Below, one piece after another: positions 6,443-12,029 of a DNA stretch of 14,482 nt (positions within the stretch are counted from its first letter, which is position 1; each line of letters opens with the position of its first letter). The notes beneath the pieces were generated by a model, which was given only the letters and a program-made list of their open reading frames with translations, ran no database searches and was not told where the DNA came from. The position numbers were made by a program, and so were the translations under genes. Source of the stretch: Deltaproteobacteria bacterium (GTDB lineage: Bacteria > Desulfobacterota > DSM-4660 > Desulfatiglandales > Desulfatiglandaceae); NCBI GenBank assembly GCA_029932035.1, contig JAOZQV010000026.1:1-14482 (forward strand), given 5' to 3'.

Positions 6443-6530
6443 TGCATAGCGAAAGGGCAAAACCGTTGAAAGACGGGGACGCAAAGCCACGGATCTACAG
6501 CCTTACGGCCATGACCGCCGGGTTGCCAAA
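6443..6530 (+). promoter_or_regulatory. Cyclic-di-GMP-I (GEMM-I) riboswitch aptamer
   Basis: The diagnostic GEMM-I segments appear in order: AAAGGGCAAAACC (6452-6464); stem CCGT/ACGG (6463-6476) capped by a GAAA tetraloop; GGGACGCAAAGCC (6476-6488), whose ACGCAAAG is the near-invariant ligand-pocket strand; CGGATCTACA and a short GCC/GGC stem for the tetraloop-receptor helix; then ATGACCGCCGGGTTGCC (6511-6527) closing the aptamer. By alignment with the Vibrio Vc2 aptamer, the position that is A in cGAMP-sensing GEMM-Ib members appears to be G (AGGGC), favouring c-di-GMP. It is followed by an intrinsic terminator, so control is probably at transcription elongation. The genes behind it are HTH-pilMNOPQ. 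Confidence 0.95.
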
Positions 6531-6546
6531 AAGCAACTTGCACCGC

Positions 6547-6582
6547 GCCTTTGGCCCGAAACATGGTCAGAGGCATTTTTTT
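6547..6582 (+). terminator. Riboswitch expression-platform terminator
   Basis: GCCTTTGGCC (6547-6556) pairs with GGTCAGAGGC (6565-6574), ten pairs including two G-U, with an eight-base loop, then A and seven T's (6576-6582). Just upstream, GTTGC (6523-6527 area, the aptamer's 3' strand) can pair with GCAAC (6533-6537), an apparent competitor of the aptamer closing helix. Whether ligand turns the operon on or off cannot be settled by eye. Confidence 0.85.
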
Positions 6583-6592
6583 GGGGGGGGGG
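6583..6592 (+). repeat. G10 homopolymer tract
   Basis: Ten consecutive G's directly follow the T7 of the riboswitch terminator and end five bases before the TTG start of the HTH gene. They are the only Shine-Dalgarno-like sequence for that gene. Length change by slippage would alter spacing rather than frame. An assembly error in the tract is also possible. Confidence 0.8.
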
Positions 6593-6597
6593 ACAAA

Positions 6598-6798
6598 TTG
6601 GATCAAAATGCTGTAAGGAAAATCAGGGAGAGGCTTCTTATAAGTAAGACAGAGCTTGCAAGAAAAGCGGGGGTTTCTCCTATTACCATCGACCGGGTTG
6701 AGAAGGGCATGACTTGTCGCATGGAGACCAAGAGGAAGATAATATTTGCCCTTGGGTTTGATGTGTCAGACAAGGAAAAGGTTTTCCCAGGGGGATGA
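6598..6798 (+). CDS. Small Cro/CI-type HTH regulator at head of pil operon
   Basis: Sixty-six residues from TTG 6598: DQNAVRKIRERLLISKTELA, then RKAGVSPITIDRVEKG. This is a single XRE HTH with the recognition helix around VSPITIDRVEKG, ending VFPGG. Small proteins of this type precede pilM in deltaproteobacterial pil clusters, as I recall. The frame is open upstream to an ATG at 6442, but those 52 codons are the riboswitch and terminator RNA, so they are not protein. It may bind the palindrome in the operon promoter (6364-6377), but that is only positional inference. A 134-base spacer separates it from pilM. Confidence 0.85.
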   Translation: MDQNAVRKIRERLLISKTELARKAGVSPITIDRVEKGMTCRMETKRKIIFALGFDVSDKEKVFPGG

Positions 6799-6846
6799 AT
6801 GATGGTTATTCAACTTTTTGAAACCCTCTGCGACGTTGTATGTTCT

Positions 6847-6913
6847 GCTTTCAGCTTTGAGCTTTCAACTTTGCGCCTTTGCGCCTTTGCGCGAGACCTG
6901 TTTGGTTCCGGTT
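6847..6913 (+). repeat. Word tract between HTH gene and pilM
   Basis: Heptamers GCTTTCA, GCTTTGA, GCTTTCA (6847-6867) are followed by a 44-base tract at 6870-6913 starting TTTGCGCCTTTGCGCC. The latter recurs at 9343-9386 with five differences by hand alignment. The rest of the 6799-6932 spacer shows no gene, promoter or terminator that I can support; a weak AGGA (6925-6928) precedes pilM. Confidence 0.65.
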
Positions 6914-6932
6914 TGTCCGGGTTTAGGAACTC

Positions 6933-8045
6933 ATGAATATTTTAAAGGTTGTGTCGGCTGCTAAGAAACATGGACTGGTCGGATTAGACATTGGCTCGCA
7001 TGGCATCAAAGTAGTCGAAATAGAGTTTTCCAAGCGTGGAAGGGTCCTCCGGAATTTTGGGATAATACCGACCCCTCAGGACGCAATTGTCGAAGGCTCC
7101 ATAAAGGATGTGGAAGCGGTCTCCGCCGCAATAAAAAGCCTTTTCGGGAATTTGAAAGTGAAAAACAGGAATGTGGCAGTCTCCCTGTCCGGTTATTCAA
7201 TAATAGCAAAAAAGATAGTTTTGGACAAGATGGAGGAATCGGAAATAGAAAAAGCGATTAAAGAGGAGGCCGAAAAGTACATACCCTATGGAATCAACGA
7301 GGTGAATCTTGATTACACTGTTCTCAACACTGGAGACTCCACAGGGGAATCGCCGGATGAAAAAGCGAGATCAGGGTCTTCAGACCGGATGGACGTCTTG
7401 CTGGTGGCGGGGAAAAGCGATGTTATCGACGGATATGTGGCGCTGATCCAGGCCGCCAATCTCAACCTCGGAGTGCTCGATATAGACGTGTTTGCCCTCC
7501 AGAATGCCGCTGAAATAAGCCTGGAGAACCCTGAAGGGAGCTATGCCATTATCACTGTAGGGGCCAGTGAACTGGGAATAAATACTGTCCATAAAGGCCT
7601 ATCCGTCTTTTCCAGAGACTCATCCTACGGTGGCGCCCAAATAACAAAGGCGATCATGTCGGAATTCGATGTGAGCTTTGAGGAAGCTGAAAAGATAAAA
7701 TTGGGGGGCGTTGACTTAGACGATAACAATAGAGCAGGGGTTGAAAAAATCATAGCTAATACAACATTGCAATGGGTTAGAGAGATCAAGCATGCGCTCG
7801 ATTTCGTGGCCAATACTTATCCTGATGAGGCCATAGAAAAGATCTTTTTAAGCGGAGGTTCTTCCGGGACCCCGGGTTTTCAGCGCCATTTAGAGCAGGA
7901 GACAAATATCCCTGTAACCGGCCTGAACCCCTTTAAATATCTTATAATAGATAACAAACTTTTTGACCCTAACTACTTAAGACACGTGGCGCCTCAGGCC
8001 GGTGTGGCAGTTGGTCTGGCCTTGCGGAGTATTGGCGACAAATGA
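6933..8045 (+). CDS. pilM: Type IV pilus assembly protein PilM (actin-like ATPase)
   Basis: Three hundred and seventy residues, the usual size. The FtsA/MreB-like fold begins with the phosphate-1 motif GLVGLDIGSHGIKVVEI (about 14-30). SLSGYSIIAKK and EEAEKYIPYGINEVNLDY (about 84-127) are family signatures. The late adenosine motif is IFLSGGSSGTPGF (304-316), and HVAPQAGVAVGLALR closes the protein. PilM sits on the cytoplasmic face and binds the N-terminal tail of PilN, coupling the extension/retraction motors to the periplasmic alignment complex. The pilM stop overlaps the pilN start by four bases (ATGA), indicating translational coupling. AGGA lies four bases before the start. Confidence 0.97.
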   Translation: MNILKVVSAAKKHGLVGLDIGSHGIKVVEIEFSKRGRVLRNFGIIPTPQDAIVEGSIKDVEAVSAAIKSLFGNLKVKNRNVAVSLSGYSIIAKKIVLDKMEESEIEKAIKEEAEKYIPYGINEVNLDYTVLNTGDSTGESPDEKARSGSSDRMDVLLVAGKSDVIDGYVALIQAANLNLGVLDIDVFALQNAAEISLENPEGSYAIITVGASELGINTVHKGLSVFSRDSSYGGAQITKAIMSEFDVSFEEAEKIKLGGVDLDDNNRAGVEKIIANTTLQWVREIKHALDFVANTYPDEAIEKIFLSGGSSGTPGFQRHLEQETNIPVTGLNPFKYLIIDNKLFDPNYLRHVAPQAGVAVGLALRSIGDK

Positions 8046-8644
8046 TTAGAATAAATCTCTTGCCCTTCCGGGCGGCCAGAAAACAGGAAAATATAAGGAG
8101 GCAGGTTAGCATCTACTTCCTCTCTGTTGTCTGTCTTCTGACACTGATAATTTATTTATACCTGAGCCTCAGCAGTGAGTTGACTAAATTGAAAGGCGAG
8201 GAAACGAAGCTCAGGAGTGAAATGGCCTCATACACCAAAGTCACGCAAGAGATGGCCCGCATAAGAAAGAGAACAAAGGAGATACAGGATAAATTTGATG
8301 TGATTAAGGATCTTGAAAAGCAGAGATCGGGACCGGTCCGGCTCCTGGAGGAGATCGCCACATCAGTTCCAGAAGACAGACTGTGGCTTAGCGCCATCGT
8401 GGAAAAGGGCGGCGACCTGACCCTCGAGGGGGGCGCCATGGACAATGATACTGTGGCCCTCTTCATGACCAACTTAGAACAAAAAAGGCAGATAACATCC
8501 GTAGACCTGAAGACTACAAAATTGCAAAATTTTCCCAAGTACAAACTCAATGCGGCCAACTTTGTCTTGGCCTGCAAGACAGTCTTCCACAAGGATAAAC
8601 CTGAAGCGAAAGCCAAGAAAGGCCGGTCCGGGAGGAGGCGTTAA
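8042..8644 (+). CDS. pilN: Type IV pilus alignment protein PilN
   Basis: Two hundred residues. It starts with MIRINLLPFR, the conserved cytoplasmic INLLP peptide that docks in the PilM groove. One transmembrane helix lies at about 22-42, a coiled coil at about 44-95, and a ferredoxin-like periplasmic domain at about 97-182 (LLEEIATSVPEDRLWLSAIV, then a FMTNLEQ helix). The tail is a basic KAKKGRSGRRR. It heterodimerises with PilO. It is directly followed by pilO with no gap. Confidence 0.95.
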   Translation: MIRINLLPFRAARKQENIRRQVSIYFLSVVCLLTLIIYLYLSLSSELTKLKGEETKLRSEMASYTKVTQEMARIRKRTKEIQDKFDVIKDLEKQRSGPVRLLEEIATSVPEDRLWLSAIVEKGGDLTLEGGAMDNDTVALFMTNLEQKRQITSVDLKTTKLQNFPKYKLNAANFVLACKTVFHKDKPEAKAKKGRSGRRR

Positions 8645-9283
8645 ATGCCCTTAACCGGAATAGAGTGGCGGCCCAACTTGGATGCCCTTTTCAAAAAAGT
8701 CGGGAAGATGAAAAAGGGCCACAGGATTTTAATACTTGCGGGAACCCTGCTTCTGTTAGGCGGCGCCTTTTTCTATTTTGTTTACATACCCAATACTACC
8801 GAAATCAACAGGACTGAAAACGAGATTGCAGGGCTGAAACAGCGCATTGCCCTGACAAAGGCAAGGTCAAAAAATCTGGCAAAGTTCAGAGACGAGTATG
8901 CCCGGGTAGAAAAACAATTTCAGGAAGCCCTCAGGATCCTGCCCGATAAGAGAGAAATACCAAGCCTCCTGGCAGGCATAAGCCAGCTCGGTATCGATTC
9001 AAAACTGCAGTTCAGGCTTTTCAGCCCGGGCAAAGAGGCGCCACAGGATTTCTATGTGAAGATCCCCGTTTCCGTAGAAGTTGGAGGCAAATACAGGGAT
9101 GTGGCCCTTTTCTTTGATAAAGTGAGACGTATGGATCGAATAGTAAACATTGAGAACCTCTCGATGAAGCCAAAAACCCCACTTTCCACAGATCTGGTCA
9201 CCCGGTGTACGGCCATAACCTATAGATTTAAGACCGAGGCCGATAAACTAAAGGAAGCAAAGGATAAGAAGAAGAAAAAATAG
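8645..9283 (+). CDS. pilO: Type IV pilus alignment protein PilO
   Basis: Two hundred and twelve residues; GGAGG lies within the last codons of pilN. It has a short cytoplasmic tail, a transmembrane helix at about 27-48, and a coiled coil at about 52-98. The signature LPDKREIPSLLAGISQLG (99-116) leads into the ferredoxin-like domain with FYVKIPVSVEVGGKYRDVAL (136-155) and a lysine-rich end. PilO pairs with PilN and contacts PilP, holding the inner-membrane platform in register with the secretin. After this gene the tight spacing of the operon ends: 379 bases of repeats separate it from pilP. Confidence 0.95.
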   Translation: MPLTGIEWRPNLDALFKKVGKMKKGHRILILAGTLLLLGGAFFYFVYIPNTTEINRTENEIAGLKQRIALTKARSKNLAKFRDEYARVEKQFQEALRILPDKREIPSLLAGISQLGIDSKLQFRLFSPGKEAPQDFYVKIPVSVEVGGKYRDVALFFDKVRRMDRIVNIENLSMKPKTPLSTDLVTRCTAITYRFKTEADKLKEAKDKKKKK

Positions 9284-9294
9284 GGATTGGGCGC

Positions 9295-9322
9295 CGGGTT
9301 GCGGGTTTCGGGTTACGGGTTG
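9295..9322 (-). repeat. CGGGTTN heptamer tract between pilO and pilP
   Basis: Four exact seven-base units: CGGGTTG, CGGGTTT, CGGGTTA, CGGGTTG. The reverse complement (NAACCCG) is the unit repeated ten times inside the pilQ coding sequence at 12867-12936. Confidence 0.85.
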
Positions 9323-9342
9323 TGAACAGGCTGTAGCTTTTC

Positions 9343-9447
9343 TTTGCGTCTTCGCGCCTTTGCGAGAGACCTTTTTGGTTACGGTTGAATAATCTGCGTA
9401 AATCTGCGGATGGGATTTGGGGATTGAGGGATTGATGATTGTTGATT
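9343..9447 (+). repeat. Further word tracts between pilO and pilP
   Basis: 9343-9386 is the second copy of the TTTGCG tract seen at 6870-6913. 9396-9411 is GCGTAAATCTGCGGAT, identical to 6081-6096 and nearly repeated at 10492-10506. 9412-9447 is a GGGGATT/GATGATT/GTTGATT tract of period about 7, running into the foldback element. No gene is seen. Confidence 0.7.
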
Positions 9448-9448
9448 G

Positions 9449-9613
9449 TCCTCTGTTCCGAAAATTGTTTTCGTAATCATAATCGTAATCATAATCGTAA
9501 TCTGATAGGCTCTAATGATGTCTAAAGTTTCTGATCATGAAAAACTGCATGTGTACCAGGGCATCAACGGATGTGATTAAGATAATGATTATGATTATGA
9601 TTAAGAGGAAGGG
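9449..9613. mobile_element. 165-bp foldback element, copy A
   Basis: It begins TCCTCTGTTCCGAAAATTGT and has a left arm of TAATCR hexamers (about 9473-9502). A core of about 70 bases follows, then a right arm complementary to the left (about 9574-9605, GATTAAGATAATGATTATG...). Copy B at 10306-10470 is also exactly 165 bp and matches at 145 positions without gaps (hand count, 88%). Shorter relatives occur at 11938-12000 and at the window end. The structure is that of a MITE-like or foldback repeat. No target-site duplication is evident, so mobility is inferred from recurrence only. Confidence 0.65.
9518..9580 (+). pseudogene. Vestigial ORF in foldback copy A, four-helix-bundle-like start
   Basis: The core of copy A encodes MSKVSDHEKLHVYQGINGCD and a stop. 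The 'DHEKLxVYQ' opening resembles the N-terminus of four-helix-bundle proteins of the 23S rRNA intervening-sequence (IVP/S23) family, as I remember them. Copy B keeps the same frame with a GAA-to-TAA change after MSKVFDH. The rest of a roughly 120-residue protein is missing, so the fragment is presumably inactive. The match is short and from memory. Confidence 0.4.
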
Positions 9614-9662
9614 ACAGAGAACCTATCCACCCGAGTAGTTACGAATCCTGAATGGTTACAAC

Positions 9663-10277
9663 ATGGTAAACCGGAAAAACATTATTTTAGGGTGTATAAT
9701 TTTCACTCTCTGTCTTCTTTTCTTTGTGGGCTTAGTGGGCGCCACCGGCCCTTCCAAAGAGATTCCCGGGCCGGTGTATAAGGAAATGCGCCCACCAAAA
9801 ACCCCTTTTGATCCCGGGAAGATCCCCGACCCTTTTCTCTCCTATCTCGTAAAGCGCAGCCGAGAGGGCACCGCAAAAGCCGAAGAGGAGAGAAAGGGAA
9901 AACTTGAGGCTGAAAGGAAGCTGAAACGACAGAAACTCGCAGCCGAAGAGAGGCTGAAGCAGCAAAATCTCGCAGCGGCAGAGAGGTTGAAGGCCCTCAA
10001 GGAAGCCAAAACCGAGCTCCAAAAAATGGGTCTTTCCCAGTTGACGCTGACCGCAATTGTTCAGGCCGGGGATGTGGAATGGGCCATGGTCAGGGATAAA
10101 AGCGGGAGAGGGTTTGTATTAAAAAAGGGGACCTACATCGGAACAAACGGTGGCGTGGTGTCGAAAATAGTGATTAACGAAAAAAAACTGATCATAAAGG
10201 AGCCTTATCTCGAAAAAGGCCTTTATATCAAATACAAGCCGGTTGAGATGGAGTTGCCGGACCAGGTTTATGAGTGA
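9663..10277 (+). CDS. pilP: Type IV pilus assembly protein PilP, with coiled-coil insert
   Basis: Two hundred and four residues. A hydrophobic signal segment covers about 7-27; its cysteines (11, 17) are not in a convincing lipobox, although many PilP are lipoproteins. FDPGKIPDPFLSYL (49-62) is the family's DPF segment that binds PilN/PilO. The C-terminal beta domain (about 118-193) carries MGLSQLTLTAIV, EWAMVRDKSGRGFVLKKGTY and IGTNGGVVSKI, the PilP fold that contacts PilQ. Between them (about 70-117) is a highly charged helix with 11-residue repeats (LAAEERLKQQN, LAAAERLKALK), longer than the flexible linker I expect. No ribosome binding site precedes the ATG, and a short overlapping ORF starts 11 bases upstream. 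Confidence 0.92.
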   Translation: MVNRKNIILGCIIFTLCLLFFVGLVGATGPSKEIPGPVYKEMRPPKTPFDPGKIPDPFLSYLVKRSREGTAKAEEERKGKLEAERKLKRQKLAAEERLKQQNLAAAERLKALKEAKTELQKMGLSQLTLTAIVQAGDVEWAMVRDKSGRGFVLKKGTYIGTNGGVVSKIVINEKKLIIKEPYLEKGLYIKYKPVEMELPDQVYE

Positions 10278-10305
10278 TGATTGGGTACTGGGGATTGGGG
10301 ATTAG

Positions 10306-10470
10306 TCCTCTGTTCCGAAAATTGTCTTCTTAATCATAATCGTAATCACAATCTTAATCTAATGGGCTCTAATAATGTCTAAAGTTTTTGATCATTAAAA
10401 AGTGAATGTGTACCAGGGCATCAATGGATATGATTATGAGTAAGATTATGATTAAGATTAAGAGGATAGG
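10306..10470. mobile_element. 165-bp foldback element, copy B
   Basis: Second full copy, same length and boundaries as 9449-9613, again preceded by GGGGATT words (10290-10303). The core frame reads MSKVFDH, stop, then KVNVYQGINGYDYE (10375 onwards), in register with copy A. It lies between pilP and the FlgO-like gene and artificially extends the latter's open frame upstream to 10406. Confidence 0.65.
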
Positions 10471-10525
10471 TACTGGGATAATGGGGTGTTTGCGTAATCT
10501 GCGGATGGGATTAGAGGATAAAGGG

Positions 10526-11872
10526 ATGAAAAGAAAAGTCAGTCTGATTATCTTGCTTTTTTTCATGGTATGCGGTTTGGCATTTACGACGGAAGCAGGC
10601 GAAGAGAAGTCTCTTTCCTTCAACGAGGGGACTGACAGTCTTGCTTTCTCTCTCATGAAGGAGATTGCAACAAAATACTTCGATGCCAAAAAGAGGCCCG
10701 AGATAAAAGTCGCTATCTTTGACTTTACAGACCGGAACGGCGATGTAACCGTGGGTTCGAGGTATATATCAAACCGGATCAAACTTGCATTCGGCACCAG
10801 CCCTCAATTCGCGCTCCTCTCGGTTCAGGAGTTTGAGAAAAGCGGCTCCCTGGTCTATGCAGAGGAATTTGAAAAGAATGGTCGCCTGAGAGACCGGATA
10901 GTGGGAGAGGTAAAGGCGGATGTATATGTTCTTGGGCGGATTGATACTTCGGGGGGGGCAAAGGTTGACTGTCAGGTTGACCTCTGGGGGCTTAAGCCCC
11001 CATTTGACGATTTCAGCAATATCGGGAGCCTTAAGGAGCTGAAAGAGACAGAAAAGAGTTTGACAGAGGAGATCTTAGCCCCCTTGCCGTGGAGGGCGGA
11101 CCTCTCTCCTTCAGGTCTCGAATTCTTCAACCTTGTCCTGGTCAGGGGATCTGCAGAAACCTCGGAAATCGCCGACATAGGGAACCTCGGCGAGGTGATT
11201 TTTCTATCGCAGCCAATATGTGACGACCTCAACCTCTCGTGGCAGGTGAGGGCCGATGGCATGGTATATGACATGAGAAAGGAGACTGATGCGGGCACAC
11301 TGCGCAGCCGTACCGGCCAGGTGATGCAAAGCCGTGTAAAAAGCGCTCAAACCTTAAAGGAACTCAGTTATATTATCAAAAATTTCGGTCTTGTGGTAAA
11401 GGAAGCGGGGGGGACCGCCTACCAACTTCAATCCTACATTATCCCCGAAAAGAGTGATTTCTACTTTGTTCCGTACAGGTCGGAAGGGACCGGGCTCCGT
11501 TTCATGTACCTCTGGGGCAAGAGAGGAAGGAGCAAGAACCCGTCTCCCCATGAAACCGGCAAGGGGTGGAAGCTCTATGTGGCTGACCAGGATTTCAAAA
11601 ATATCATGCCGGTGGGCACCCACACGGCAACAGCCACCTTTGAGCCGATAGCCGAGAGCGAATACGGCACCAAGAAGCCCAGGGCAGAGTATGTCAGCAG
11701 GTTCAAGTTTTCTGTCAAACCGGGTCTGAATATATATGTAATCAACTATGTTTACAGAAGGGACCAGCCGGAGATCTTTGTCCGGCGTCTTGAAATAGAG
11801 GGATCTAAGGATGTACAGGTAAAGAGAATAAAAAGGATAACAGAGATCTACAGGGTGTATGGAGGGGAGTAG
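10526..11872 (+). CDS. Secreted FlgO/CsgG-like protein within the pil operon
   Basis: Four hundred and forty-eight residues from ATG 10526, chosen because AGAGG lies eight bases before it and a signal peptide follows at once (KRKVSLIILLFFMVCGLAF, cleavage probably after TEA at 22-24). The longer frame from 10406 only adds translated repeat DNA. Residues about 38-157 have the FlgO/CsgG-like pattern: a helix (LMKEIATKYF), strand KVAIFDFTDRNGD, helix SRYISNRIKLAF, strand FALLSVQEFEK, then VKADVYVLGRIDTSGGAKVD. The remaining 290 residues are beta-rich and unrecognised. There is no lipobox. Position between pilP and pilQ suggests a periplasmic or outer-membrane partner of the secretin; this is inference. 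Pil operons normally run directly from pilP to pilQ. Confidence 0.75.
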   Translation: MKRKVSLIILLFFMVCGLAFTTEAGEEKSLSFNEGTDSLAFSLMKEIATKYFDAKKRPEIKVAIFDFTDRNGDVTVGSRYISNRIKLAFGTSPQFALLSVQEFEKSGSLVYAEEFEKNGRLRDRIVGEVKADVYVLGRIDTSGGAKVDCQVDLWGLKPPFDDFSNIGSLKELKETEKSLTEEILAPLPWRADLSPSGLEFFNLVLVRGSAETSEIADIGNLGEVIFLSQPICDDLNLSWQVRADGMVYDMRKETDAGTLRSRTGQVMQSRVKSAQTLKELSYIIKNFGLVVKEAGGTAYQLQSYIIPEKSDFYFVPYRSEGTGLRFMYLWGKRGRSKNPSPHETGKGWKLYVADQDFKNIMPVGTHTATATFEPIAESEYGTKKPRAEYVSRFKFSVKPGLNIYVINYVYRRDQPEIFVRRLEIEGSKDVQVKRIKRITEIYRVYGGE

Positions 11873-11878
11873 AAGGAA

Positions 11879-11918
11879 GTGCCTAAAATGCGCTAAAGTG
11901 CCTAAAATGCCTAAAGTT
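11879..11918 (+). repeat. Nonamer word tract after the FlgO-like gene
   Basis: Units GTGCCTAAA, ATGCGCTAAA, GTGCCTAAA, ATGCCTAAA, GT: the same family as 101-140. The last unit runs into a small frame starting at 11907, MPKVFDYEE and stop, which resembles the start of the ORF in foldback copies A and B (MSKVSDHE, MSKVFDH). Confidence 0.75.
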
Positions 11919-11937
11919 TTTGATTATGAAGAATAAC

Positions 11938-12000
11938 ATTGTTCCGTAATCATAATCATAATCGTAATCAACACGATTATGATTAAGATTATTATGAAGA
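11938..12000. mobile_element. Short foldback element, copy C
   Basis: ATTGTTCCGTAATCATAATC (11938-11957) opens a left arm of TAATCR hexamers, only a short spacer (ACAC) follows, then a right arm GATTATGATTAAGATTATTA. The arms match at most positions (about 19 of 23 by hand). It lacks the 70-base core of copies A and B and sits immediately before the pilQ ribosome binding site. Confidence 0.6.
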
Positions 12001-12029
12001 TGTGGCAGAGCGGTGAGGAGGATGCATAG

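Noticed and set aside
8152..8616. 154-codon antisense frame over pilN
   Set aside because: It is a shadow of pilN; no ribosome binding site or recognisable domain, and pilN is certain.
9473..9605. TAATCATAATCG arrays as a CRISPR array
   Set aside because: Units are six bases with no spacers, and the array is an inverted pair of arms rather than direct repeats with unique spacers.
10406..10525. Upstream extension of the FlgO-like gene to an ATG at 10406
   Set aside because: The 40 extra codons are translated foldback-element and word-repeat DNA; a good ribosome binding site and a signal peptide begin at 10526.
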